Assembly: GCF_010183535.1 (NCBI RefSeq)
Contig: NC_071333.1
Coordinates: forward strand, 2,046,001-2,110,000
Direction: 5' to 3'
Length of the DNA stretch: 64,000 nt
Source of the DNA: Caenorhabditis remanei
Taxonomy: Eukaryota; Nematoda; Chromadorea; Rhabditida; Rhabditidae
Shown: in pieces, positions 10,250 through 21,777 of the stretch
Position numbering within the stretch: position 1 is the stretch's first letter
Layout: each line of letters starts with the position of its first letter
The notes under the pieces: model-generated
Told to the model about the DNA's origin: nothing
Databases searched by the model: none
The model's input: the letters and a program-made list of their open reading frames with translations, nothing else
Position numbers and translations under genes: made by a program

Positions 10250-10500
10250 TAGTGTGGGTCAACTACTCGAGAGAAATCAAAGCAGACGCAGACAGGCAGA
10301 TAGAGAAAGGGGGGTGGGTCAGTAGATTGATAGCTGTCTCTCTTTGTGTGCAAGGTCGACCAGAACCATTCAATGGAAATACGATCCGTGCACCCGACCG
10401 ATGAAGAAAGCGACTCATCAAACGGTTTCTCCTGTTGCTCTTCTATTCATGTTCAATTGACAACTCATGGAGCACAACGCAACCTTACTCGATACCTCTT
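10250..10500. repeat. duplicated flank, partner of 6854-7200
   Basis: Shares long near-identical runs with 6854-7130, including the CAAACGGTTTCTC tract. After 10500 the similarity fades; 10500-10950 shows no gene. Confidence 0.6.
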
Positions 10501-10959
10501 TCTCATTAATTCCATGTTAAGATCCAATTTGGAAAAAACCAGTAATGTAGTAGTGAGCCAGCATAATGCAATAGGGACATACATATAATTGAATAATGAA
10601 AAGATCGAGGTAGAGGAAAGGAAGCCATATCTCGACTGGGATTGAAAAATATAAACCATCCGTTCAGGCTGCATCCAAAAATGAACCAGTACGCGCAAAG
10701 TTTTTAGTTCAAAAAAAGAAGAGGATTTTGAAAAATCTTTGGAGAAAAGAGAATGGAAACAAGATATATGAGAATTTAGTGTTGGTGTATGGACGAGTAG
10801 AATCAACTTTATTCACGTAAAACGAAAACTATGTAATTTGGGTGCAGATCAAACAACACACGTGGGAAATTGTAAGATAAGGAAGGATTGAAGAATTTGA
10901 GTCACAGGTTGTGCATAAGAGCTGAATTCGGTAGTCAAGACTTCAGATGATCCACGTTC

Positions 10960-11180
10960 ACTATACTTGCAACGGGCCGGGGCGGGACAAATTAAAAAAT
11001 TTTTACCAGTCGGGCCTTGCCTCCACCTGGCACGGGTTTTAGAACAAAAACTTGAAAATTTTTTGAATTTTTTGCAAAAATGTTTTTTTCCGATTCCGAA
11101 CTAGATTCGAGTGTACATTTTTTGACTATTTTTAAATGTATATTTTGTGAAAAAGTGTTCCATCAGGACTTTATTAGTTT
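10960..11180. repeat. CCGGCCCG-ended dispersed element
   Basis: Left end CTTGCAACGGGCCGGGGCGG, with CGGGCCTTGCC and an AT-rich interior. Same family as 3935-4214. The right end is not clear. Confidence 0.4.
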
Positions 11181-12040
11181 TGATTTCATATACGTTGTGA
11201 GTTAAACTTGAAAAAGAAAAAGAATTACAATTCAACAGATACAATTTTTTTAAATCAGGGATATTTTTTCGTACATGAAACCAAGATTAATTTAATTCTT
11301 CCTGGCTTCCTAAATTAATTCATATCAAAAATCCTAAACTTCGGAATAGTTGTGCCCCCTTGAACAATTTTTTTTCGAAAAAATCGGAAAATGTTCGAAA
11401 ACCAATTTTGAGTTTTTTTTCAGAACTGAAATTTCGGACCGAATCATTTTTCCCTGATCTTGATTTGCAAACTTAAAAAAATATTTTTCTCTTGAAGTGA
11501 TTCTGTTTTTTTTAATGCTGGAATACACTTGAATAAAAAAAACATTATGTTGAATTAGACCAGATGTCGGACTTGATTGAGGTTCTCCTGATGGCTTTTG
11601 TCCCGTCTTGTCCCTCGACGTCTCTTGGTAAATCTCTCCGACTACAACTCTTCATAGAACATCATGTGCTCACGATCCTCTCCCATTCTGAGAGATATAC
11701 TTCGAACAAAATTTTTTTGCTGAATAACTTATGCTCAAGATTTGATTCCGCTTCAACAGCATCAAAATGCGTCTTCCTATGCATTCAATTATGCTTGAAG
11801 CAACTGAAAATTCATGATGCTTCTCAAAAAATAGAGGTTTTTAATATGAAGTTGGAACAAAATTAAAAAAGATTATAATACTACACATAAAATGCAATGA
11901 GATCAGCATTTTTTAGATGTCGCTTGAGAATATGTCGACATTGATATCATTCACTCAAGACACCTTATCGAGAATTAGGGAAAAATACTTTGAGGTTCAT
12001 TACGAATCCTTTATCTTTGATTATTGATGAAAATACAATA
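11181..12040. other. decayed end of an upstream gene unit, no intact gene
   Basis: 11300-11540 is AT-rich dispersed repeat. 11564-11866 holds one plus-strand frame without recognisable domain. 11930-12040 resembles both 25720-25830 and the 3' end of the gene at 41.4-42.3 kb (CGAGAATTAGGGAAAA is shared), so it is probably the tail of a lost paralogous unit just before the next promoter module. Confidence 0.4.
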
Positions 12041-12044
12041 ACTA

Positions 12045-12620
12045 ATCCACCAATGGTCATTCAAGTGTTTTGAAACATGATCTTTTGATCATTTGGACGT
12101 TTCATCTTAGATTACTCCAAAACTTTATCAACTATACAAATGCACAAATCCTCCTTTTCCTCAAATTTTCCGCTTTTCTTATTACACCTTCTTCCGAATC
12201 CCAATACGACCAATACGAATGCACAAATCTCTACACTCAACTTCAAATACCCTTTACTCTTCCATTTCCGCTTTTCTAATTTCCGCTTTTCTAATCCTAA
12301 TCCCAATACGGGGCGTGAATTTCCTGCGTCTCCTTCCTCCTGCGTAATATTTCTTCACTAATCTAATCCCCATGAGTGCACTCTCAGAAATTCCAAGTGT
12401 AAAATATCATAATATGAGAATGTTGGAGGTACGGAGGTAGGCGGCTTGGTGAGGTTTGATCATCAAGAATATATGACTCCGCCCTTCTATGGAAATGTAT
12501 ATAAACTCCGTCGTCAGAGGCAGGGATTTCAAATTTCGACCACAATGTGTAAGAGGTCAGGTATTATTATTTTTATTAAATTCTAGATTTTTATCGTCAT
12601 GTGCTATTGGAGAAGGTGAG
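12045..12620 (+). repeat. promoter-bearing 5' module, subtype A
   Basis: Begins near AATGGTCATTCAAGTGTTTTG and runs through CTTTATCAACTATACAAATG, CTGCGTCTCCTTCC and GAGTGCACTC to the TATA core and GGAGAAGGTGAGTTTGG. Other subtype A copies: 25925-26460, 42795-43075 (upstream half only) and 44260-44830 on the minus strand. A small minus-strand remnant lies at about 29390-29480. Confidence 0.75.
12471..12550 (+). promoter_or_regulatory. repeated core promoter with TATATAAA
   Basis: GACTCCGCCCTTCTATGG, then TATATAAA at 12498-12505 and CTCCGTCGTCAGAG, then a CGACCAC-type likely start region about 35-40 bases downstream of TATA. The same block occurs at 20939, 26287, 35666, 40658, 54129 (plus strand) and 44487 (minus strand). 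It lies about 0.8 kb upstream of the nine-exon gene, with a MITE between them. Confidence 0.65.
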
Positions 12621-12756
12621 TTTGGTTAAGGAAATTCATGCGGGGATTTTACTATTGCTTGTATTAGATTGAAAAAACTTATGGTACTTTGCACTATTTC
12701 ATCTGAAAATTACACGGGATGAAACACGGGTGACAGAACGCCACATGATCTTATAC

Positions 12757-13175
12757 GTACAACACTGGGCAAAAAACAAGAACTTTGACCGTTTTCTGTT
12801 AAAATTGACCAACGTTGAGAGTGTTTCATGGTAATTTGGATTATCACACCTAGTAGGTTATCAATGATATATGCAAATTAAAAGTAAAGCTCTATTTTTG
12901 TAGTTGACGACATTTTTGTACGGGCACTACCTAAAGAGTTATGGTCATTTTAAGCCTTCAGTTTTAAAATCGCCTTATTTTGCACTAAAATAGGTCAATT
13001 TGAAGGAAAAATTACTTTGTCGATACGTACTCTGCTAGGTAATGCCCGTACAAAAAAGTTGTCAACTCCAAAAATGAAGCTCTACGTTCCATCTAAAACG
13101 TACTAAGTGTGACAATCAGAATTACCATAACAAATTAAAAACGACCGAAGTTCGTATCTTTTTGCACAGTACTGT
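12757..13175. mobile_element. MITE related to 4217-4663
   Basis: Imperfect inverted ends (ACTGGGCAAAAAACAAGAAC on the left, a GTTCG...TTTTTGCACAGTACTGT counterpart on the right). The interior matches the 4217-4663 element: GTAGTTGACGACATTTTTGTACGG on the left mirrored by CCGTACAAAAAAGTTGTCAAC. It sits between the promoter module and the first coding exon of the next gene. No coding sequence. Confidence 0.7.
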
Positions 13176-13334
13176 AACTTCAAAATAAGCAAATTACAAA
13201 AAATTCCGTCCAAGTGTTAGTGTGAAGTAACCGGTTTAATTTTAACAAGAAAATTATTGCAGAAGCAACCGACATAGGAGCCCCTTATTGTCAAAAAATA
13301 ATCAAATAACAAATGTCATTTTTTCCATTTTCAG

Positions 13335-14619
13335 TTACTCACTCGAGGAAGTGATTAAGATGCCAGATGAACTCTTCAAATAGTAAGCTAAGCAAAAAGC
13401 CAAAGCATTCATTTGTTCCAACTTCAGGATTGTATTTATTTGTTAGAGCAAACAAGCAACTCCTGTTCTAATTCCAACAAACACTCGGATCTGGATGATA
13501 TCAATCCTATCGTTAAAAAGCATGCATTGTAAGATTGTGAGTGTAAGTATTAAAACTTGCAAATCGATTTTCTTTCAGCTCCCACATCAAATTCAGAGGA
13601 AAACTTTATTATAATTGGATGTAAGTTGAATTACTGATGATCAGAGCTTAAACTGCTGATAACTTTCATCTTTCCCATGAGATAATTAATTGTTTTTAGT
13701 CCAGTAACAAAGAAAGTACGCGAACGTTGTCCTGAAGCTCGGAACTGGAAGGTTTCCCCAGAAACAAAATCTGCGTAAGTGACACTGTTTTTCGATTATA
13801 AAGCATAAATCTATGTGTTCACGTTTTCAGCATCCGTCAAATGGAGAATGTGTTTTTAAATGTCATTCTTCAGAAGGCGAAACAAATGAAACAAATCAAA
13901 GAAATACCAGAGTGAGTTTTGAGTTTCAAGTTAAATTATCCCAGACCTCTAGACTGTCAAACTGTTTTTGATTTACTCATAACCTAATTTTCAGTCCGGA
14001 TGACTACGATACCATCAATCGCATAACTATAACTTGGAAGCACAAAGAATTTATTGAAACTGAGGAACTGAAAATCGTACTTCTCATTGAATTGGCAGAA
14101 ATGACCTCGTGTGTCAAAGTGTTTGATTTCTCTTCAAAAAAATCCCAAGAAATATTTTAGCTGATGGTCAAACCAAAATATATAATAAAGATCTTGATAG
14201 AACGCGCATACTCCTATGTTTTGTTCGAATGGATTCAAAAAGAAGTTACCAAACGATACGAGTCAGGCCAAATACCAACAAGAGTTAAGCAGCTCTACTG
14301 GAAATGTGAATCCAGCCTTGTGAGTTTCTTGTTGCTCTTCAACATGTTCAATCCTCAATATTATCTTGTTTTAGAAATGTATGAATTTGTGAAAGAAGAG
14401 ACCAACAAACCTGTGGGAATGAAGCAGTGGCAGAACCTTGAAGAGATTCAAGTGGATTCATTTTTCCCTGGCAATGTGGAACGTTTATTGGAACCAGATG
14501 TCATCAAATCTTATATTCTTGTTGAAGAAACTGAAATCAGTAATATTATTGAAGTGAGCTCTTGAATTCTTCCGTTTTCCCAAGGACATGACGTTTTTCA
14601 GACGCTCCGTAACAAATAG
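13335..14619 (+). CDS. nine-exon gene, unknown worm family
   Basis: Exons: 13335-13382 (start uncertain), 13428-13528, 13579-13620, 13700-13774, 13831-13911, 13995-14118, 14161-14319, 14375-14553 and 14602-14619. Introns are canonical and about 40-80 bases. Phases fit from exon 2 to exon 7: SNSNKHSDLDDINPIVKKHA, FSHIKFRGKLYYNW, VRERCPEARNWKVSPETKSA, NVFLNVILQKAKQMKQIKE, DDYDTINRITITWKHKEF, MVKPKYIIKILIERAYSYVL. It ends TLRNK and TAG. The exon 7/8 intron of 55 bases would shift the frame, whereas reading through it stays open, so splicing or one base is in doubt there. The exon 1/2 junction forms a stop. Charged, helical, cytosolic-looking protein of about 270 residues; no domain recognised. 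It follows the promoter core at 12471-12550. Confidence 0.55.
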
Positions 14620-15240
14620 CGGGTGGACAATCCTTCCTTTGACATGAAGTTCTATGTTACAAGAAAAAATCACGGGAGTGGAGAAAATATCTGGAAAAAA
14701 AGGAATTTCAACACCAATGCGCCAACATGATTCACTCGCAATTTACTGAATTTGAAAGACGTTTTGTTAGTATTTAAATTTTGGTTGTCACAGTTAGTTT
14801 AAAAGTATTTTAAAATTTGAAATAAATGTGCAAACGTGTATTCAATTTTCCTTGTACCATTTATTCGCTTCTTCCAGCAGAGATGAGGATATTCGCAACG
14901 CGTATCAACGTAAATATTCGATATAACGGCCGAAGTTTTTGTCTATTTTTTATAAAACAAGACGGCGGGTCTCGAAATAGGAAATTGTGTGTTAGATATT
15001 AGCGGAAGAATCAAAACGCCGAAAATGAAGTATCCAGCAGAATGATTTCCATTTCCAGCTGCTATAAGTGTTCAACAAAAAAAATTGACTCTCAGCGTTC
15101 ATTCTAGTTTTAGTATTCCATGTTTCGTTTTTGTTCCTTTTTTTCACTATCGATCTAAAACCTGACAGAATAGTTTTTTTTCTAGTTATATCAAAATGAT
15201 ATTTTACATCCAGGAGACTGTAATCGATTTGTACTCTAGT
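14620..15240. other. upstream part of the 5' module family, no gene
   Basis: The stretch 15030-15180 (CCAGCAGAATGA, then GTTCAACAAAAAA...GACTCTCAGCGTTCATTC) recurs at 18820-18980 and 35205-35290. These belong to the outer part of the repeated units. Confidence 0.5.
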
Positions 15241-15510
15241 TTATTTGTTTTTTCTGCGTCTCTCCCCCTTTTTTCCCTTTTCCTGCCTCCCAATTACCAT
15301 TTTTGAAGGCGCACTTCTCAAAAGTGGGAAGAGCTATAAAAATGTTGTCAACTACAAAAATTCTCGTCAAAAAATTTTGCACATTTTTGTAGTTGACTAC
15401 TTTTTGATAGCTCCGCCCGCTTTTAAGATATGCGCCTTTAAATATTGAAGAAAGTCTCGTTTCTTTGAATCTCTCTTCTTCTCTCCCTTTCGCTCCCTTT
15501 CGCCCCCTAC
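15240..15510. repeat. inverted-repeat family copy
   Basis: Two mirrored halves: AAGGCGCACTTCTCAAAAGTG ... GTTGTCAACTACAAAAATT and GTAGTTGACTACTTTTTGATAG ... GATATGCGCCTTTAAA. The frames on both strands that cross it result from the palindrome. Confidence 0.7.
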
Positions 15511-15539
15511 AAACCATCGGATAGAGCTCTGTGCTCGAT

Positions 15540-16860
15540 TGTTCGTCATTCAAAGAAGAAACCTTGTGTCCCTAGCACAACGCGTGTACACTCTGAAATC
15601 AGATATTATTGTATTTTTTTTCAACTCACTAGTCCATACACTACTGCAAATCAAGTTGCCGAAAAAATATTTCGAGGAGGAAACGAAACACAAAGCACAA
15701 ATTCTCATAATTGAAGCACAAACAACGTATAATTAGGATAGCGCTCAGTGTATGATGCATTGTAGTGGTTTCATTGGTATTTATTTATTTATTCGAGTCT
15801 TTAAAGACAGTTTAGGACGCAGAAGGGGAGAAACAATTGAAGCTAGAAAAGGCCTAAAAAGTGTGGAAGGCGAGAGTCAGGAAATTCTTATTCTCGTATT
15901 CACGAGGGACGGCTAAGCTTATCATGTGGAAAGATGATATAAGCTTGTTATACGAAACATGAAAGGATTTAATTAGAATTAAGTAGGTGAGAGTGACGAA
16001 ATCACGACATGGTTTGAAAATTTAGAGTGCAAGTTTACCTTGTATAGTTGATAAAGTGGAGGAGTAATGACAAACAGAAAATTTGAGAGACCAAAGATCA
16101 AGATAAAAACATTCAAAATATTATTTTCTGAAACGTGTGAACCTATAAAACTTGCATAAACGTGGAATATAATTGAACAAGACATAAAACACTCAAACAG
16201 ACAACAAATTCCGAAAAAACTACCTACTTACCACACAGTGCAATAGAGCGGGCTCAAAAGTATAAATCCAGTAGTTCAATTTTTTCATCCTTACTTTGAA
16301 AACTATCCCAATTGCCTTCAAAAATCATATTTACATTGTTTTCTTTAAATATTTTGAACGTTCCTGGTTGGGGAAGTCTTTTCGGATTTCTTTTATTAAC
16401 GATTGCATCAATTCTCGTAATAACTTTTCCTCCTTTTTTCTACCCTCTGACGCAATATTTCGCAGAGCACAAATTCTCCATATTTGAAGCTTAAAAAACG
16501 TGGAATTGAATTAACCCGTGTGTAAGAAAGGGGTGTGAAAATTTGGAATGCAAACGTATGTTTTCATATAGTAAATAAAGTTTAGGAGAAATGGAAGATT
16601 GAGAATTCGGAGAATCAATTGAGAAAAAAAGTAAGATATACTATATTCAGAAACGTGTTGGCACAACTCACACTCCTAATTTACTTCAGAGGTTCCGACT
16701 GAAGAAACCTTTCTAATTTTAAGTTCAGCTCTACCACAATCTCACATTAACAATTTTCCATCAAAACTTTAATCCTTCCTGTTCCCTTCCCTCTTACGCT
16801 ATCTTCCTTATTCCTTCCTCCGTTTTCAAATGAGTTCTGCGTCTCCACCGCGCTGCTCAA
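15540..16860 (+). repeat. 5' module family, subtype B (no core promoter)
   Basis: Contains CACTACTGCAAATCAAG, GATAGCGCTCAG, 'gtatagttgataaag' and ACACAGTGCAAT in the order seen at 19740-20120 and 39630-40200, and the 'ccgtaatcttttgagat' tract at its end. No TATATAAA core remains. The site 16110-16140 matches the flanks of the SINE at 39852-40078 without the insertion. Confidence 0.6.
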
Positions 16861-16904
16861 TATTCACCCCGTAATCTTTTGAGATGATAAAAAGTAGCCC
16901 CACA

Positions 16905-17412
16905 GACAAGAATGATTGGGGAAGTCAGTAACAAAAAAATATACCGTTTTTGGGATATACGATTGAAAATTCTTTAATATAAATTTTGATAATGAAAAGT
17001 ATTCCGTTTTTGAGAATTTGATTGAAATTTTATTGATAACTAGATCGGGAGGTTTCAAATCCGCGTCTACTGAAGTATCCTTCAGCCCGGTTAAGTACAG
17101 ACTATTACAGCGCCAGGCTCGATCAGTCTATCCGGTACCGACACAGATAAGAATGGTTGGGGAAGTCAGTAACAAAAAAAATATATCGTTTTTGGGCTAT
17201 ACGATTGAAAATTCTTTAATATAAATTTTGATAATGAAAAGTATTTTGTTTTTGAGATTTTGATTAAAATTTTATTGATAACTAGATCGGGAGGATTCAA
17301 ACCTGCGTCTACTGAAGTAAACCTCAGCCCGGTTAAGTACAGACTATTACAGCGCCAGGCTCGATCAGTCTATCCGGTACCGACACAGATAAGAATGGTT
17401 GGGGAAGTCAAA
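16905..17412. repeat. 242-base tandem duplication
   Basis: GGGGAAGTCAGTAAC occurs at 16917 and 17159 and its start again at 17401, giving a 242-base period. Each unit holds GATCGGGAGG(T/A)TTCAAA...GCGTCTACTGAAG and CAGCGCCAGGCTCGATCAG. The two units are nearly identical, so the duplication is recent. Function unknown; the TTCAAATCC in it looks like a tRNA T-loop but no A box precedes it. Confidence 0.75.
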
Positions 17413-18559
17413 GTGAGGAAAGATGAAATATCTTGACTCTAGGGGTTATAACTCACGTCTATCACTGTGATTGTCGTTTGAATCTGCTCGTTCCATTGCT
17501 TGCCTGTCAACCTTGTTTTGCATTGGAACATCCCTCATCCATCAAGACGGTTGGTTTCCTGTCTCTCAGCTTTGGTGTAGTACTGAAAAAAAAACAATAA
17601 ATTGTGAACTTATTGAGCAAAAAGAATGTATAAGTACGAGATAAATTCATGTAAGTACGAGAAAAATTCAAAGGGATATATCAAAGATCGCCAAAAAAGA
17701 GAAGATAGAAGAGTCACCATCCAGTACGAAGAGATGGTGTATGACTGACCCAAGAAGATAATGTGAGGCGGCCGGAAGCCTTTGGGCGGAGTCAAGTAGA
17801 CAGCAGCCGTCTGGTGGTCTAATAGAATAGGTCATAAAAAGAGATTTCTCGTGGAGATAAGTGTGCAGGTGGGTTGTGTTAACACTAATGAGACAATAAG
17901 CAAATGTCCATCTATTTTATGTTGTCTTGGGAAAAAATTCAAACGAAAGTCTTATCGGGTGACGTGAGACGACAGCCATCTGGGGAAGGACAGGTGTGTC
18001 CTCAAATACGTCCAGTCAAGGTTCCAAGTTCCCCACAAAGAGATGCGTTAGGACCGATTTCCCAAGGAGATAAGGAGGCAGATGGTCATATGTGAAAAAA
18101 ACAATACACCGAGAGAGACAATGTGTGAATTAATTGACATGTTTACGTTGAATAAAGACATCTGCTATTGACTCTAGCTATTATAGTTGAAATAATGTTA
18201 ATAGGGGTCAGGGAAAACTTTAGTATTGTAAGACTATGAGGGTAATTAAAATAAAACTAAGAAAATCGGTCAGTTGTGAAGTTTGATCCTCTAATCCGCC
18301 CGTTCAAGGTTTCAAGTCATTCACAGAAATATTTGTGCAGGTCCAATGTTGTGAAGAGTTGTGTATCTGGTTTTTCGATACATCTGATTACGCTTATCAT
18401 CGTTAATACAGGTTTGAGCTTCAAGTTTATATTCAAATACTAGAAAAGTGTATTCAATAGTTCAAAATGAACAATCAGTTGATGAATACCGTATGATTTG
18501 ATATTGAGGCGCCCCTTCGATTTAGAGACGCCGTGAATAAAATTCAATTGAGACCAACT
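17413..18559. other. no gene identified
   Basis: A minus-strand stretch at about 17510-17590 after a TTTTTTTTCAG reads TTPKLRDRKPTVLMDEGCSN and ends in a stop; it might be a terminal exon but has no support. 17790-17860 and 17955-18090 share loosely similar GACAGCAGCC(G/A)TCTGG blocks. Confidence 0.35.
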
Positions 18560-20400
18560 GCTCTTTAAGCGGAAAAAACAAAACGCCTCCATATTTGAAG
18601 CACAAAGGAGGTATTATTAAGATGTGCAAAGTTTTTGAGTAAGGGGTTTAACAATTTAGAATGCGAACTTATACATTCGCATATTACTTAAAGTATAGGA
18701 TAAAAGGGAAATATAAACTCGACTGACCGAAAGAAAATTGAATAATGTTCTCATATGAACGAGTATCGACTAGTTTTAGTTGTTCATATTTTAAAAACTA
18801 TATGAAGAGACAGTCAAAAATGAAGAATCCAGCACAATGAGTTCTCTTTCCAGGTGCTCAAAATGTTCAACAAAGAGAAGTTTGACTCTCAGCGTTCATT
18901 CAAGTTTGAAGATTTCATGTTTCATTTTTGTTCTTTCTTTTCATTACAAATCTGTAACCTGGCAAAACAGTTTTTTTTAGTCATTTAAACTAAAAGAGGA
19001 TGGTGTTTTTCTGCGTTTCTTCCTGTTTCACTCCCTTCTTCGTATACGTAACTTATCCAAAACGTATGTATGTACATTCTGAAATCAGAAATAATTTTGA
19101 TAATTGTCATTGTCTGGGCTTGGGCTTGAGCCAAAAATACACATTCGTATAGACACCCCCTTCGGGGATTTGATGAATAAAGCAAGTCAGAAGATTTTTC
19201 TTCAAATGTTTATCATAATTCTCATTCGACATATGACATATGTGGGAGTGAAAAACAGAATTTGTCAATCGGATGTCTAATCATATCCATTAATTGCTGT
19301 GAATTTTTCGTCTTCAATATATCAATGTTTAGGTGCACGCGGCACACTAAAGAGAATTGATCAAATACACTCGAAGATTTGGTATCACACTACATATGAA
19401 ACAAAGAAATACATAAACAGGATGGGAGCTACCTTCACCTACAATATCGCTGATTAAGATTACATTTACCAATAATTGATCTATTAAATTATTAAGGTCA
19501 AATCTGATTGTTTTTGTAGAATTTTGCATGTGTGTCATTTGAATTCATTAAAATTTTTTCTGCCCAAAGAAAATTGGCGGTGTGGAATAGAAATTTGACT
19601 TTGATCGTATGTGTACACCTTTAATTCCCTAACAAGAATTACAGCCAGGTGCATGACAGCTGCAGGACTTTCGACACTTCAATATTTTTAGCAACACTCT
19701 GGGGATTTTGATTCACTTCGGAACTTCTCAGATTTCATGTTAAGCCGTATTCTCATTTTCCACTTTGACTCACCAGTACACTACTGCGAATCAAGATGCC
19801 AAAGTACAATTTCGAGGAGAAAACGAAATGCAGATTCTCATAATTGAAGCCCAAAGAACGTATAATTAAGATAGCGCTCAGTATTTGAGAGAGGAGTTCA
19901 TAAACTTAGAATGCAAATTTACGTATTCGTATAGTTGATAAAGTTTAGGAGTAATGGGAGATTGAAAATTAGGAAGATCAATAAACCAAGGCAAAAATGT
20001 ACTTCTATACAACTCATACAGACAAAAAAGGAATTGAAGGGAACAAGGCGTATAACACTAAAACAGAAGAAAATAAATTTCGAAAAAACCATCGACTTGC
20101 CACACAGTGCAATGAGCGGACTCCAAGAAGGAGAACCCATAAGTTACCTTCATTTAAATGTTTAATTTGAAAATAAGATTTTCATGATTTTCTTCAAATG
20201 TTTCGAACGTTCCTTAAAGTCATTGTCTCTTTCGATTTTTTCTACTACCGATTCCATCAATTCTCGTATCAACTTCGCCTCCTTTTGTTCCATTCCCTTT
20301 TCCGCTGTCTTTATCACATCTTTCGCCAATTTCAAATATGAGGAATTAGTGATCTGCGTCTCTTCCGCCCTGATGGGGGAAGGGTGATATCAGATTATTA
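18560..20400 (+). repeat. 5' module family, subtype B arms
   Basis: Two partial copies (18560-19020 and 19640-20400) of the same outer module: GCACAATGAGTTCTC...GTTCAACAAAGAG; CAGGTGCATGACAGCTGCAG; GATAGCGCTCAG; 'gtatagttgataaag'. The second leads into the promoter core at 20905. 19020-19640 shows no gene. Confidence 0.55.
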
Positions 20401-20904
20401 TGCAAACTATGAAAGGGTATTATTAGAACTCAGAGTGACGAATTCATAACAATATTTTTCCAGTAATCTTTTGAAATACGAAAGTGGACGGGTGGGTAAA
20501 ATTTGAGCATCATGGAGTATTCAATCGAACATCACATTCACATTGATCCAAACACTCGCAATTAGTAAAGTTTGCACTTTGAAGTTGTAGGACTTTACTG
20601 AATGGAGAAAGCTGGATTAGCCCCTTGGCAAGAATTACAACGGCAGCTGCAGAATATTAGCACTACTCTAGGGATTTTGACTCCCGGAACCTTTCGAATT
20701 TCAAGTTATGCTCTACCTTTTTTGTAACTTTTCCTTCTAAATTTAATCCTTTCTCTTGCATTTCCCTTTACGCTGTGTTTATTCTACTTTCCTTCAATTT
20801 CAAATATGAGAATTTAGTGTCCTGGGTCTCTTTCCCTCTTCACAATATTTCACTCGTAATCTTTTGAGACACGAAGGTGGGCGGGTGGGTGAAATTTGAG
20901 CATG

Positions 20905-20995
20905 GAGTATTGGAGACTCCGCCCTTCTATGGAAAACGTATATAAACCGCGCCGTGAAAGCTAAACTTCTAATTTCGACCACTACATGAGATGAG
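20905..20995 (+). promoter_or_regulatory. repeated core promoter with TATATAAA
   Basis: GACTCCGCCCTTCTATGG, TATATAAA at 20939-20946, then the CGCCGTGAAAGC and TTTCGACCACTACATGAGATGAGGTC block. A further conserved segment GGTTAGATTGGATG...GCTATTGGAATGAGTAAGTTG lies at 21060-21115. It is followed by the gene at 21778-23408. Confidence 0.65.
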
Positions 20996-21339
20996 GTCGA
21001 CCCGCTACAATATTTTCTTCAAATTCTAGTATTCTTATTTATATATTTTAAATGATGTTTGGTTAGATTGGATGTTCCACAATCGGTGGCGGAAGCTATT
21101 GGAATGAGTAAGTTGCGATATGTGTGTAGGGTTTCACTTTAGAGTGGATCCGGTTGGAACACCCGGTTACTTTAATTTTTTCGAGTTTAGTACTTTTTTT
21201 GATTTTTCTAGAAGATCTTTGGGCTCAATTCCAGCTTAAATCACCTTTGTAATCTTGAAGGTCCCAAAAAACACTGAGACCTCCTTTCAAGAGGATTCCT
21301 TAAAACAAAGAAATGCTTGTATGCACATTTTTAGAAAGA

Positions 21340-21730
21340 TTTCAGAGACAGTGTCTTTTTTTATGACTTTTTTCAAATTTTTTGAACGTTTCTCAAAGTA
21401 TTGGACTCTTTCAATTTTTCTAATTTTTCTTGTCTCAACTTTCCCTCCCCTTCCTTCCGTGATATTTTCATTAAATTTTCCTCTAATCTCAAATATGAGG
21501 AATTAGTGTTCTGCGTCTCCTCCGACCTGCATTTTATTCTCGTATTCACGAAAAACGGCTCTAATTCAGTAAGGTGGTGTAAGGGTGAAATCATATTGTT
21601 ATGCAAACCATGAAAGGGTATAATTAGCATTTAGAGGTCGGGAGTGACGAATTCAAGACAATGTTTTCCCCGTAATCTTTTGAGATAGGCTGTAATTAGA
21701 TATGATATGTAGTTCATCACCTGTATTTAG
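21340..21730 (+). repeat. partial 5' module inserted after the promoter
   Basis: Repeats the TTCTGCGTCTCCTCCG, GAAAGGGTATAATTAG...GTGACGAATTC and CCGTAATCTTTTGAGAT tracts, but without a TATA core. So the unit has a second, promoterless fragment between promoter and gene. Confidence 0.5.
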
Positions 21731-21777
21731 CACATTTGCCTGGAATTTCAACTTTCAGGCTTATTCACACTGTATCG

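Noticed and set aside
13335..13382. eIF4E-binding motif in YSLEEVIKM
   Set aside because: The required leucine at position six is absent, and the exon's junction makes a stop.
17790..18095. SINE or small-RNA gene in the GACAGCAGCC(G/A)TCTGG blocks
   Set aside because: Only two loosely similar blocks, no box A/B pair and no defined ends.
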